Assembly: GCF_902729425.1 (NCBI RefSeq)
Contig: NZ_CACVCH010000024.1
Location: 1-64,000 of the forward strand
From: Magnetospirillum sp. SS-4
GTDB lineage: Bacteria > Pseudomonadota > Alphaproteobacteria > Rhodospirillales > Magnetospirillaceae
Direction: 5' to 3'
Length of the DNA stretch: 64,000 nt
Shown here: positions 24,390-32,482 of the stretch, piece after piece
Layout: every line of letters begins with the position of its first letter
Position numbering within the stretch: the stretch's first letter is position 1
Notes under the pieces: model-generated
Told to the model about the DNA's origin: nothing
The model's database searches: none
The model's input: only the letters and a program-made list of their open reading frames with translations
Made by a program: the position numbers and the translations under genes

Positions 24390-26313
24390 CTTCGACGGCG
24401 CGGATCTGATCCTGTCGGCTTGGGCCGACGGAATGCGGCCCGACCCGCTGCTGACCGTGTCGGAATGGGCCGACCAGCACCGGGTTCTGTCCAGCCGCGC
24501 CTCCGCCGAACCGGGCCGCTACCGCACCAATCGCACGCCTTACTTACGCGAGATCATGGACTGCCTGTCGCCGTCGCACCCCTGCCGGCGGGTGGTGTTC
24601 ATGAAGGGTGCCCAGGTCGGTGCGACCGAGGCGGGCAACAATTTCCTCGGCTTCATCATCCACCACGCCCCCGGCCCGGTGCTGGCGGTGCAGCCCACCG
24701 TCGAGATGGCCAAGCGCAATTCGCGCCAGCGCATCGACACCCTGATCGACGAAAGCCCAATCCTGCGGGAACGGGTGAAGCCGGCCCGCTCGCGCGACGC
24801 CGGCAACACCATGCTGTCGAAGGACTTTCCCGGCGGCACCCTGGTGATGACCGGGGCCAACAGCGCGGTAGGCCTGCGCTCCATGCCCGCCCGCTATCTG
24901 TTCCTCGACGAGGTTGACGCATATCCCGCCTCGGCCGACGAGGAGGGCGATCCGGTGGCACTGGCCTGCGCCCGCATGGCCACCTTCGCCCATCGGGCCA
25001 AGGCGTTCCTGGTCTCGACGCCCACCATTCGCGGGCTGTCGCGCATCGAGCGGGAATACGAGGCTAGCGACCAGCGCCGCTTCTTCGTGCCGTGCCCCCA
25101 TTGCGGCGAAATGCAGTGGCTGAAGTTCGAGCGGCTGAAATGGGACAAGGGCCAGCCGGGCAGCGTCCGTTACGTCTGCGAGTCCTGCGACCAGCCGATC
25201 ACCGAATCGGCCAAGGCCACCATGCTGGCGGCAGGCATTTGGCGGGCCACGGCGGTAGCCGAGGATCCCGGCACCGTCGGCTTCCACATCTCGGCGCTGT
25301 ACTCGCCGCCGGGCTGGCAGTCGTGGGAGAGCATCGCGCGGCTGTGGGAAGCGGCCCAAGGTTCCGACGATGCGCTCAGGGTGTTCCGCAACACCGTGCT
25401 GGGGGAAACCTGGGTCGAGAGCGGCGAGGCCCCCGATTGGCAGCGGCTGTACGACCGCCGCGAGACTTGGGGTCCGGGTACGGTCCCTGCGGGTGGGCTG
25501 TTTCTCACCGCCGGGGCCGACGTCCAGAAGGACCGCATCGAGATCGACGTCTGGGCCTGGGGCCGCAATCTGGAAAGCTGGCTGGTCGACCATGTCGTCA
25601 TCGATGGCGGGCCGGAACACGCCGAGACCTGGGCGACGCTGGAGCGGGTGCTGGGGCAAACCTGGACCCATGCCAGCGGCGCGGCCCTCAAGATCGCCCG
25701 CCTCGCCATCGATTCCGGCTACGAGTCCTCGGCGGTATATACCTGGGGCCGCCGGATGGGCGTCGGCCAGGTCTCGCCGATCAAGGGCGTCGAGGGCTTC
25801 AACCGCTCCAGCCCGGTCTCCGGCCCCACCCTGGTGGACGCTACCGAGGGCGGCAAGAAGATCCGCCGCGGCGCAAGGCTGTGGATCGTGGCGGTCTCCA
25901 CCTTCAAAACCGAAACCTACCGCTTCCTCCGCCTGGAGCGCCCCACCGACGAGGAATTGGCCGAGGGAATCCGTTACCCGGCCGGAACGGTGCATCTGCC
26001 ATCGTGGGCGGATTCGGAGTGGTGCAAGCAATTCGTCGCCGAGCAACTGGTGACGGTCAAGAACCGCCGCGGCTTCACCAAGCTGGAATGGCAGAAGCTG
26101 CGCGAGCGCAATGAGGCGCTGGATTGCCGGGTCTATGCCCGCGCCGCCGCCTGGATCGTCGGCGCCGACCGCTGGTCAGAGGCCAAATGGCGGGATCTCG
26201 AGAAGCAGGTGGCGATGAACGACCGGCTTCCCGCAAGTGACCCTGAGGCCGGGCAGATCCGCCGCACCGTCCGTCGCCCCCGGCGGATCATCAAATTCAG
26301 TGGACTGAACTGA
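24355..26313 (+). CDS. Terminase large subunit (GpA family)
   Basis: The 652-residue protein matches lambda gpA in length. It has the N-terminal LTVSEWADQHRVLSS start region, the ATPase with VFMKGAQVGATEAGNNF (Walker A-like) and YLFLDEVDAYP (Walker B), a zinc ribbon (CPHCGEMQWLKF ... CESCDQPI), and the C-terminal nuclease part with AGADVQKDRIEIDVWAW and ASDP near the end. It cuts concatemeric DNA and powers packaging. Its ATG lies inside the small-subunit gene. Confidence 0.95.
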   Translation: MSLQTSSRTSTDFDGADLILSAWADGMRPDPLLTVSEWADQHRVLSSRASAEPGRYRTNRTPYLREIMDCLSPSHPCRRVVFMKGAQVGATEAGNNFLGFIIHHAPGPVLAVQPTVEMAKRNSRQRIDTLIDESPILRERVKPARSRDAGNTMLSKDFPGGTLVMTGANSAVGLRSMPARYLFLDEVDAYPASADEEGDPVALACARMATFAHRAKAFLVSTPTIRGLSRIEREYEASDQRRFFVPCPHCGEMQWLKFERLKWDKGQPGSVRYVCESCDQPITESAKATMLAAGIWRATAVAEDPGTVGFHISALYSPPGWQSWESIARLWEAAQGSDDALRVFRNTVLGETWVESGEAPDWQRLYDRRETWGPGTVPAGGLFLTAGADVQKDRIEIDVWAWGRNLESWLVDHVVIDGGPEHAETWATLERVLGQTWTHASGAALKIARLAIDSGYESSAVYTWGRRMGVGQVSPIKGVEGFNRSSPVSGPTLVDATEGGKKIRRGARLWIVAVSTFKTETYRFLRLERPTDEELAEGIRYPAGTVHLPSWADSEWCKQFVAEQLVTVKNRRGFTKLEWQKLRERNEALDCRVYARAAAWIVGADRWSEAKWRDLEKQVAMNDRLPASDPEAGQIRRTVRRPRRIIKFSGLN

Positions 26314-26315
26314 TC

Positions 26316-26525
26316 ATGACCCTCGACGAAATGAAGGCTGAGCGCGAACGCGTTCTGGCGCGGCGCAACTCGCTTGTCGCCCGCGTCACCGTGGGCGACC
26401 GCACCGTTCAATACGACCTGACCCAGGCCAACCATGTCCTGACCGACCTCGACCGCCGCATCGCCGTACTGGAGGGCAGGAAGCCCCGTCGGCGCATTCT
26501 TGCCGTCGCCACCAAGGGGCTGTGA
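26316..26525 (+). CDS. gpW-like head-tail joining protein
   Basis: The 69-residue product begins MTLDEMKAERERVLARRNSLV and continues VTVGDRTVQYDLTQANHVLTDLDRRIAVLEG. A helix, a short beta hairpin with a D-R-T-V-Q-Y pattern and a second helix ending DLDRRIAVLEG is the gpW fold of lambda. It lies between the terminase and portal genes, exactly where gpW lies in lambda. gpW seals filled heads and prepares them for tail attachment. Confidence 0.85.
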   Translation: MTLDEMKAERERVLARRNSLVARVTVGDRTVQYDLTQANHVLTDLDRRIAVLEGRKPRRRILAVATKGL

Positions 26526-26527
26526 CC

Positions 26528-28321
26528 ATGCTGTCGGGACTGCGCAGGAGGATCGGTGCCCTGATCGGTGGCTTCGAGGCCGCCCAGGGCAGCCGCCGGC
26601 TCAAGGGCTTCCAGCCCAGCCGCGCCCATGTCAACACTCTGATCGCTGCTGCCGGTTCCGACATCACGGCGCGAGCCCGCTATCTGGTGCGCAACAACGG
26701 CTATGCCCTCAATGCCGCCGAAAGCTGGACCGGCAACGCGGTGGGCACCGGTATCAAGCCGTCGTCCCTGATCGCCGACAAGGATCTGAAGGCCCTGGTG
26801 CAGCAGCTCTGGCTGGCCTGGACCGACGAGTCCGACGCCGAGGAGCTGACCGATTTCTACGGCCAGCAGCGTCGGGCCGCCAGAGAGGTGTTCATCGCCG
26901 GGGAAGTATTCTTCCGCCTGCGTCCGCGCCGGCCTGAGGATGGCCTGACGGTGCCGTTGCAGCTTCAGATGCTGCCCTCCGAGATGTTGCCGCTGACCCG
27001 AACCGAGGTTCTTCCCAACGGCAACGTCATCCGCCAGGGCATCGAGTTCGACCGCATCGGTCGGCGGGCGGCGTATTGGTTCCTGCGCCGCCATCCCGGC
27101 GATCTCACCGATCCCGGCATGGTCGGCGAAATGGTGCGCGTTCCGGCAGCCGAAATCATCCATGTCATCGACCCGGTGGAATCCGGTCAGTTGCGCGGGG
27201 TCTCCCGGCTGGCCCCGGCCATCGTCAAGCTGTTCCTGCTCGACCAGTACGACGACGCCGAACTTGAGCGGAAGAAGATCGCGGCGATGTACGCGATGTT
27301 CGTCATCTCGCCGGCACCAACCGATATTATCGATGTGACCCCCGCCGACGATGGTTCCGGCGACCGCATCGTCGAGGTCCAGCCCGGCCAGGTGGTGCCC
27401 TTGGAGCCGGGCGAGCAGATCCAGACCTCGGCCCCCGCCGATGTCGGCGGATCGTATGAGCCGTTCGAGTACCGGACGCTGCTGCAGATCTCCGCCGCCA
27501 CCGGCATCCCCTACGCCTACCTGTCCAACGACATGCTGAAGGCCAACTACTCCAACTCGCGCATGGCGCTGCTGGAATTCCGCCGCCGGGTCGAGGCATG
27601 GCAGCACTCGGTGATGGTCCACCAGATGTGCAGGAAAGTGTGGCAACGCTGGCTGGATGTGGCCGTCCTGTCGGGGGCGCTGGACATCCCCGGCTATGAA
27701 CGCAACCGCGCCAGCTTCATCGCCTGTTCCTGGCTGCCACCGAAATGGGACTGGGTCGATCCGCTCAAGGACGCCAAGGCCGAAATTGAGCAGATCGGTG
27801 CCGGTCTCAAAAGCCGCACCCAGGCGCTGGCCGAGCGCGGCTTCGACGCCGAGCAGGTGGATGCCGAGATTGCCGCCGACCGGGAAAGGGAGCAGCGGCT
27901 GGGTCTGGTGTTTGGCGCCACGCCGCCGGCAGCTCCCACCCATGACACCAGCCCCATCAGCCGGAGGATGGATATGAGCGAACGCGTCTTCAGCATCGAT
28001 ACCGTCAGTGAGGTGACGGGAATTTCCCGAACATGTCTCCATGGCCTGATCCACCGCAGGCATTTCGTGCCCATTCACAGCACTCGAAATGGCGTTGCTC
28101 GTGACTTCACGCTGAGGGACATGGTGCATCTCGCCGTCGTTTCCGATCTGCGCTCCATCGGAATCGATCTCCGGCGGGCGGTGAATATGGTCGGCTCCTC
28201 GGCTGACGGTACAGCAGGGCGGGATATTATCACCTGCCGCAGCGGCGAGATCGAAATCACCGTCGATGTCGCCCGCATCGCCGACCGTGTCCGCGACCGG
28301 ATGGCGGGGGAGCGGTCATGA
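26528..28321 (+). CDS. Portal protein (lambda gpB family) with C-terminal MerR-like extension
   Basis: The first ~480 residues are a complete lambda-type portal: RRRIGALIGGFEAAQGSRRL, NNGYALNAAESWTGNAVGTGIKP, RREVFIAGEVFF-like clip region, IIHVIDPVESGQLRGVSRL, PYAYLSNDMLKANYSNSRMALLEFRR. After a Pro/Ala-rich stretch the frame continues into about 116 residues starting MDMSERVFSIDTVSEVTGIS, which reads as a MerR-type winged helix (RRHFVPIHSTRNGVARDFTLRDMVHLAVVSDLRSIGI across three segments) with a helix after it. An internal ATG at 27974 in the same frame has an ideal GGAGG six bases upstream, so the extension may also be made separately. ATG 26528 was chosen over the GTG at 26522. Confidence 0.9.
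   Translation: MLSGLRRRIGALIGGFEAAQGSRRLKGFQPSRAHVNTLIAAAGSDITARARYLVRNNGYALNAAESWTGNAVGTGIKPSSLIADKDLKALVQQLWLAWTDESDAEELTDFYGQQRRAAREVFIAGEVFFRLRPRRPEDGLTVPLQLQMLPSEMLPLTRTEVLPNGNVIRQGIEFDRIGRRAAYWFLRRHPGDLTDPGMVGEMVRVPAAEIIHVIDPVESGQLRGVSRLAPAIVKLFLLDQYDDAELERKKIAAMYAMFVISPAPTDIIDVTPADDGSGDRIVEVQPGQVVPLEPGEQIQTSAPADVGGSYEPFEYRTLLQISAATGIPYAYLSNDMLKANYSNSRMALLEFRRRVEAWQHSVMVHQMCRKVWQRWLDVAVLSGALDIPGYERNRASFIACSWLPPKWDWVDPLKDAKAEIEQIGAGLKSRTQALAERGFDAEQVDAEIAADREREQRLGLVFGATPPAAPTHDTSPISRRMDMSERVFSIDTVSEVTGISRTCLHGLIHRRHFVPIHSTRNGVARDFTLRDMVHLAVVSDLRSIGIDLRRAVNMVGSSADGTAGRDIITCRSGEIEITVDVARIADRVRDRMAGERS
27974..28321 (+). CDS. Possible separately translated MerR-like protein nested in the portal gene
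   Basis: The in-frame ATG at 27974 is preceded by GGAGG at 27963-27967 with a six-base spacer, better than the site of the portal gene itself. Translation would give a 115-residue MerR/HTH-like protein (MSERVFSIDTVSEVTG ...) ending at the same stop. The arrangement parallels the nested scaffold gene in the following protease gene. Whether it is made alone, only as a portal extension, or both cannot be decided from sequence. Its stop overlaps the protease start (28318). Confidence 0.4.
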   Translation: MSERVFSIDTVSEVTGISRTCLHGLIHRRHFVPIHSTRNGVARDFTLRDMVHLAVVSDLRSIGIDLRRAVNMVGSSADGTAGRDIITCRSGEIEITVDVARIADRVRDRMAGERS

Positions 28322-29529
28322 CGGACCTCCCTCATCTCGCGGCTCGCCTGTATGGGACGCCGCTGCTGGTCGCCCGCAGTAAGCTGGATGTGATCCTGGC
28401 CGCGCTCGGTCCCCGGCTGGTTGGGCAGTCCATCTCCTTCGACGGCGATACGGCTCCGTCCGACGATGTGGCGGTGACGCCCGACGGCATCGCCATCGTG
28501 CCGGTGGTGGGAACCCTGGTGGCCCGCTCCGGCTATCTCGGCGCCGCCAGTGGCCTGACCGCCTATTCGGACATCGCCGAATCCATCGAGGCGGCGGCCA
28601 CCGATACCGAAATCCGCGCCATCCTGCTGGACGTGGACTCCTCCGGTGGCGAGGTGGGCGGCCTGTTCGATCTGGTCGACCACATCCAGGCCATCCGCAG
28701 CCAGTGCGGCAAGCCGATCTGGGCGGTGGCGGACGAGGCGGCCCTATCGGCGGCTTACGCCATCGCCTGCACCGCCGACCGCCTCTACGTCACCCAGACC
28801 GGCGAGGTCGGCTCCATCGGCGTGGTCGCCGTCCACCGCGACGAATCGGGGGCCGATGCCCAGGCGGGGCTGGCCTGGACCTTCGTCCATGCCGGGGCCA
28901 GCAAGGTGGACGGCAATCCCCATCAGCCGCTGTCCGGCTCTGCCCGTGCCGCCCTTCAGGCCGATGTGGATGCCCTCTACGGGAAGTTCACCACCCTGGT
29001 GGCCGAGCGCCGCCGCCTGTCCCCAGACGCCGTGCGCGTCACCGAGGCTGCGGTCTATCGCGGCGACCAAGCGGTGGCCGCCGGTCTGGCCGACAAGGTC
29101 GGCACGCTCCGCGTCGCCCTGGCCGATCTCGGCGCCACCCTGGCGCGCCCCTCCATCCGTTCCCCCGTCCTGTCCAAACCCAAGGAGACCACCATGTCCG
29201 AGAACACGGGGGACATCCCCGTTCTGGCTGCCGTGCCGCAGCCGCCCGCCCAGGCCAACGCAGATATCGAGCAGCGCCTGCGGGCCGAATATTCCGAGAT
29301 CAGTGCCGTCGCCGCCCAGGCCGCCCGTCTGGGCGTGACCATCGATCCGGCCGAGGCCATGGCCAAGGGCATCCGCCCCGAGGCGCTGCGCCGCACTGTG
29401 CTGGAGCAACTGGCCGAGCGCTCCGAGGCCACCGATGTGGTCGCCGCCGCTCCGGCGGGAGCCGTCCCCAAGACCGAAACCGAAAGCCCCATCGTCCGGC
29501 GTGCCCGCGAGGCCGCCGCCCGGAAATAA
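28318..29529 (+). CDS. S49 family head maturation protease (lambda gpC-like)
   Basis: The 403-residue protein is a SppA-type serine protease. The catalytic dyad is predicted as Ser144 (ADEAALSAAYAIA) and Lys196 (GASKVDGNPHQPLS); ILLDVDSSGGEVGG and GEVGSIGVVAVH are further family motifs. Like lambda gpC, it cleaves portal and scaffold proteins during head assembly. The C-terminal ~110 residues (after a basic linker) are low-complexity and helical, the scaffold part, which also has its own start. It overlaps the portal stop by four bases. Confidence 0.92.
   Translation: MTDLPHLAARLYGTPLLVARSKLDVILAALGPRLVGQSISFDGDTAPSDDVAVTPDGIAIVPVVGTLVARSGYLGAASGLTAYSDIAESIEAAATDTEIRAILLDVDSSGGEVGGLFDLVDHIQAIRSQCGKPIWAVADEAALSAAYAIACTADRLYVTQTGEVGSIGVVAVHRDESGADAQAGLAWTFVHAGASKVDGNPHQPLSGSARAALQADVDALYGKFTTLVAERRRLSPDAVRVTEAAVYRGDQAVAAGLADKVGTLRVALADLGATLARPSIRSPVLSKPKETTMSENTGDIPVLAAVPQPPAQANADIEQRLRAEYSEISAVAAQAARLGVTIDPAEAMAKGIRPEALRRTVLEQLAERSEATDVVAAAPAGAVPKTETESPIVRRAREAAARK
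29194..29529 (+). CDS. Nested capsid scaffold protein (lambda Nu3-like)
   Basis: Within the S49 protease gene, an in-frame ATG at 29194 has AAGGAG at 29182-29187 with a six-base spacer, so a 111-residue protein (MSENTGDIPVLAAV ...) should be made alone. It is Ala/Glu-rich and helical (LRAEYSEISAVAAQAARLG) and ends EAAARK, as expected for a scaffold. In lambda, Nu3 is likewise encoded in frame at the 3' end of the C gene (established). The scaffold directs capsid assembly and is lost on maturation. Confidence 0.75.
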   Translation: MSENTGDIPVLAAVPQPPAQANADIEQRLRAEYSEISAVAAQAARLGVTIDPAEAMAKGIRPEALRRTVLEQLAERSEATDVVAAAPAGAVPKTETESPIVRRAREAAARK

Positions 29530-29541
29530 GGACACGCTGCC

Positions 29542-29931
29542 ATGCCTGTGCTGACCGCTTCGCCCACCCTGGGCGATCTGCTGAAGTTTGAACTGAACGC
29601 CAGCTACACTCGCGAGACCGTCACCCTGAAGGCGGGGACCAGTTATCCCCTGGGTTCCGTGCTGGGCCGCATCACCGCCAGCGGCGAATTCCGTCTATCC
29701 CCCGCCGCCGAGGTGGTGGGGGACGAAGGGGCGGAAACCGCAATCGCCGTGCTGCTGCAAGCCGTCGATGCCACCGATGGCGCCGCCACCGGCCTGATCG
29801 CCGCCCGCGGCCCTGTCATCCTGGCCGATGCCGCCCTGGTGTTCGACGCCTCGGTCGATCAGCCCACCGAACGAGCAGCCAAGATTGTCCAGCTTGCCGC
29901 CATGGGCCTCGTTGCCCGCCACGCCGTCTGA
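29542..29931 (+). CDS. Head decoration protein (lambda gpD family)
   Basis: The 129-residue product begins MPVLTASPTLGDLLKFELNASYTRETVTLKAG and contains YPLGSVLGRI and a hydrophobic ARGPVILADAALVFD, which is the gpD-like beta-tulip trimer pattern. It binds the expanded capsid at threefold sites to stabilise it against packaged DNA pressure. Position between the scaffold and major capsid genes is that of lambda D. Confidence 0.9.
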   Translation: MPVLTASPTLGDLLKFELNASYTRETVTLKAGTSYPLGSVLGRITASGEFRLSPAAEVVGDEGAETAIAVLLQAVDATDGAATGLIAARGPVILADAALVFDASVDQPTERAAKIVQLAAMGLVARHAV

Positions 29932-29945
29932 TCGGAGCCTTTACC

Positions 29946-30968
29946 ATGACCCAGATCATCAATCCCTTCGACGTGGGCGGCTACTCGCTCGCCGAAATGA
30001 CCCAGGCCATCAACATCCTGCCCAACCTGTACACCCGGTTGGGCCAGATGGGGCTGTTCCGCTTCGAGGGCGTCACCCAGCGCAGCGTCATCATCGAGCA
30101 GGCCGAGGGCGTCCTCAACCTGCTGCCCACCGTGCCCCTGGGCGGTCCGGCCACCGTCGCCAATCGCGATGCCCGGAGCATGCGGTCGTTCACCGTGCCG
30201 TGGATTCCGCACGATGATTCCATCACCCCCCAGGACGTCCAGGGGGTGCGCGGCTTCGGCGTCGCCGATGCCGCCGATCCGCTGGCCACGGTGATGGAGC
30301 GCAAGCTGACCCGCATGCGGAGCAAGCACGCCCAGACCAGGGAATTCATGGAGGTCAATGCGCTCCGCGGCATCATCCGCGACGGCTCCGGATCCACCCT
30401 CTACGACTATTTCAGTGAATTCGCCCTGAGCCGTCAGCAGGTGGATTTCACCCTCGGCACCGCCACCACCAACGTCCAGAGCAAGATCCGCGATGTCCTG
30501 CGCAAGGTGGAGACCGAGTTGAAGGGCGAGACCATGACCAGCGTGCTGGCTCTGGTCAGCCCGGAATTCTTCGACAAGCTGATCGGTCATGCCAAGGTCG
30601 AGCAGGCCTACCAGTACTTCTCCTCGACCGGCGCCCAGCCGCTGCGGGAAGATGTCCGCCGCCGCTTTCCCTTCGCCGGCATGGTGTTCGAGGAATACAG
30701 CGCCACCGTCACCCTCTCCACCGGCCAGACCGAAACCCTGGTCCCGGCGGGCGAAGGCATCGCTTTCCCGCTCGGCACCATGGACACCTTCGTCACCTAT
30801 GGCGCCCCGGCCAACCTGATCGAGACGGTCAACACCCTGGGCGTGCCCATGTATGCCCGCCAGTTGGCCCGTCAGGATGGCAGCGCCATTGACGTCAAGA
30901 CCGAGGCCTCCATCCTGCCGGTCAACAAGCGCCCGCGTCTGGCCGTGCGCCTGTTCTCGGGCAACTGA
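29946..30968 (+). CDS. Major capsid protein E (lambda gpE family)
   Basis: The 340-residue protein has the lambda gpE-like pattern: NPFDVGGYSLAEMTQAINILPNLY at the start, RSMRSFTVPWIPHDDSITPQDVQGVRGFG in the N-arm/E-loop region, and LVPAGEGIAFPLGTMDTFVTYGAPANLIETVNTLG late, ending KRPRLAVRLFSGN. It forms the HK97-fold shell. AGGAGCC-like sequence precedes the ATG at 29946. Its stop overlaps the next start. Confidence 0.95.
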   Translation: MTQIINPFDVGGYSLAEMTQAINILPNLYTRLGQMGLFRFEGVTQRSVIIEQAEGVLNLLPTVPLGGPATVANRDARSMRSFTVPWIPHDDSITPQDVQGVRGFGVADAADPLATVMERKLTRMRSKHAQTREFMEVNALRGIIRDGSGSTLYDYFSEFALSRQQVDFTLGTATTNVQSKIRDVLRKVETELKGETMTSVLALVSPEFFDKLIGHAKVEQAYQYFSSTGAQPLREDVRRRFPFAGMVFEEYSATVTLSTGQTETLVPAGEGIAFPLGTMDTFVTYGAPANLIETVNTLGVPMYARQLARQDGSAIDVKTEASILPVNKRPRLAVRLFSGN

Positions 30969-31264
30969 TGAGCGCCTTCGCCGACGCCTTTGACGACCTG
31001 TTCGCCGATCCGAACATGGCCGTCGCCGTGACCTACCAGGGTAGCCCCGTGCGTGCCATGGTGCGACGGCCCGACCGCGACATCGAGTTCTCGGACATCA
31101 CCGTCCACACGGGGACGGCGGTCTTCGAGATTCGGCGGGGGGAGGTTCCGGCACCCCAGGCGGGGGATGTGATCGTCCATGACGGCGACAGTTTCGTCGT
31201 CCAGGGTGAACCCCGCCTGGATGCCGAGCGGCTGATCTGGACCTTGGACACGAGACCGGCATGA
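30968..31264 (+). CDS. Head-tail joining protein (FII-like)
   Basis: The 98-residue protein begins MSAFADAFDDLFADPNMAVAVTY and is beta-rich (VRAMVRRPDRDIEF, AVFEIRRGEVP, VIVHDGDSFVVQGEPRLDAERL). This matches the gpFII-type phage head completion or head-tail joining fold that caps the neck and engages the tail. It overlaps the capsid gene and the next gene by ATGA/TGATG-type overlaps. Confidence 0.75.
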   Translation: MSAFADAFDDLFADPNMAVAVTYQGSPVRAMVRRPDRDIEFSDITVHTGTAVFEIRRGEVPAPQAGDVIVHDGDSFVVQGEPRLDAERLIWTLDTRPA

Positions 31265-31899
31265 AACTGGCGGCAGCCATTACCGGCGATCTGCGCAAGA
31301 TCATGGCCGAGGAGGTCAAGGAAGCCGAAGATGCTGTCACCGCCGCCATGCGCCAAGCCACTGACGGGCTGAAGGCGGATCTCCGCCGCCAGGTCACCGA
31401 GGCTGGCATGGGCCAGCGCCTCGCCAACACATGGCGCGCCGAGCTTTATCCCAAGGGCCGGAAAAGTATCAAGGCAGCGGGCTTCGTATTCACCAGGGCC
31501 CCCACTATCATCCAGGCCTTCGACCAGGGGGCGATGATCAAGTCCAAGCATGGCTTCTGGTTGGCGATCCCCACACCCGCCGCCGGGACCGGCGCCCGAG
31601 GCAAGCGCATGACGCCCGGCCTATGGGAACAGATGCACGGCAGCCGGTTGCGCTTCATCTACCGCCGGGGCGCGCCCTCGCTGCTGGTGGCAGAAAACAT
31701 GCGGGCACGGGCGGGGAAAAGGGGCGGCTTCGCCAAGGGCAGCGCCTCGGCGCTCCGCTCCGGGCGCGGGATGACCACGGTGGTGATGTTCATCCTGGTG
31801 CCGCAGATCAGCTTGAAGAAACGCCTCGACGTGGATAGCGCCGCCGAGCGGTGGGCTTCGGCGCTGCCGGAGCTGATCGTCAGGAATTGGCGGGAATAG
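31261..31899 (+). CDS. DUF6441 family tail completion protein
   Basis: The 212-residue product begins MKLAAAITGDLRKIMAEEVKEAEDAV and contains DLRRQVTEAGMGQRLANTWRAELYP, AFDQGAMIKSKHGFWLAIPTPAAG and FIYRRGAPSLLVAEN, the DUF6441 signature. Position between the head-tail joining and tail terminator genes corresponds to lambda gpZ, a tail completion protein, and I infer that role. It is followed, in the opposite orientation, by a toxin-antitoxin pair. Confidence 0.8.
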   Translation: MKLAAAITGDLRKIMAEEVKEAEDAVTAAMRQATDGLKADLRRQVTEAGMGQRLANTWRAELYPKGRKSIKAAGFVFTRAPTIIQAFDQGAMIKSKHGFWLAIPTPAAGTGARGKRMTPGLWEQMHGSRLRFIYRRGAPSLLVAENMRARAGKRGGFAKGSASALRSGRGMTTVVMFILVPQISLKKRLDVDSAAERWASALPELIVRNWRE

Positions 31900-31905
31900 A
31901 CCCAA

Positions 31906-32178
31906 TCAGCCGAACAGATCGGAATGGGTGCCGGAGGCCGCCAGCACCAGTTCGTCTTCGGTTTGGTGCCAGATCAGCAGCCAGTCCGGTTCGATGTGGC
32001 ATTCCCAGCAGGGACTCCAGTTGCCGGACAGACGGTGTGGCCGATGCCGGACGGCCAACGGCTCACCGTTGACTAGGCACTCGACCACGGTCCAGAGCTT
32101 GTCGAGATTCTTGCCTCGTTTGGTCGCCGTCTTGAGATCGCGATCAAACTGCTTCGTGGTGCGAAGGCGCAGACTCAA
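31906..32178 (-). CDS. RelE/YafQ-type toxin
   Basis: The 90-residue product has TTKQFDRDLKTATKRGKNLDKLWTVVECL and HRLSGNWSPCWECHIEPDWLLIWHQ, then LVLAASGTHSDLFG, all standard for YafQ family mRNA interferases; His in the WECHIEPDW and GTHSDLF segments corresponds to the catalytic/binding His positions of YafQ. It cleaves mRNA on the ribosome. Its start overlaps the antitoxin stop by four bases. It lies on the strand opposite to the late operon, only six bases after the DUF6441 stop. Confidence 0.9.
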   Translation of the reverse strand: MSLRLRTTKQFDRDLKTATKRGKNLDKLWTVVECLVNGEPLAVRHRPHRLSGNWSPCWECHIEPDWLLIWHQTEDELVLAASGTHSDLFG

Positions 32179-32432
32179 CGGTGGGCTGCCTTCAGCGCAT
32201 CAAGACTCGACCACTCGGTCAGGTTCTCGCCGTCCATGGCATCCCGGAGAGCCGCCTGCGTGGCCTCGTTGGGAATGCGGACGGGGAACGGCAGTCCGTG
32301 ATGCAGGGTCACCTGACGATAGAACAGGGTGATCGCTTCGGTCGGCGTCAGACCGAGGGCGCCGAAAACGGCCTCGGCCTGGGCCTTGAGGTCGGGTTCG
32401 ACGCGGGCGCGGATCGATTCGGTCTTGGACAT
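32175..32432 (-). CDS. RelB/DinJ-type antitoxin
   Basis: The 85-residue product starts MSKTESIRARVEPDLKAQAEAVFGALGLTPTEAI, the ribbon-helix-helix N-terminus of RelB/DinJ antitoxins, and continues FYRQVTLHHGLPFPVRIPN. The C-terminal helix should neutralise the toxin encoded next. The pair autoregulates through the ribbon-helix-helix domain (family knowledge). AAGGAGCCCGCT precedes the ATG. As a leftward unit inside the rightward tail operon it is a likely insertion (moron) expressed in the lysogen. Confidence 0.9.
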   Translation of the reverse strand: MSKTESIRARVEPDLKAQAEAVFGALGLTPTEAITLFYRQVTLHHGLPFPVRIPNEATQAALRDAMDGENLTEWSSLDALKAAHR

Positions 32433-32482
32433 AGCGGGCTCCTTGGTTGCCCCATTATGTGCCTCATTCGGGGAACAATTCA

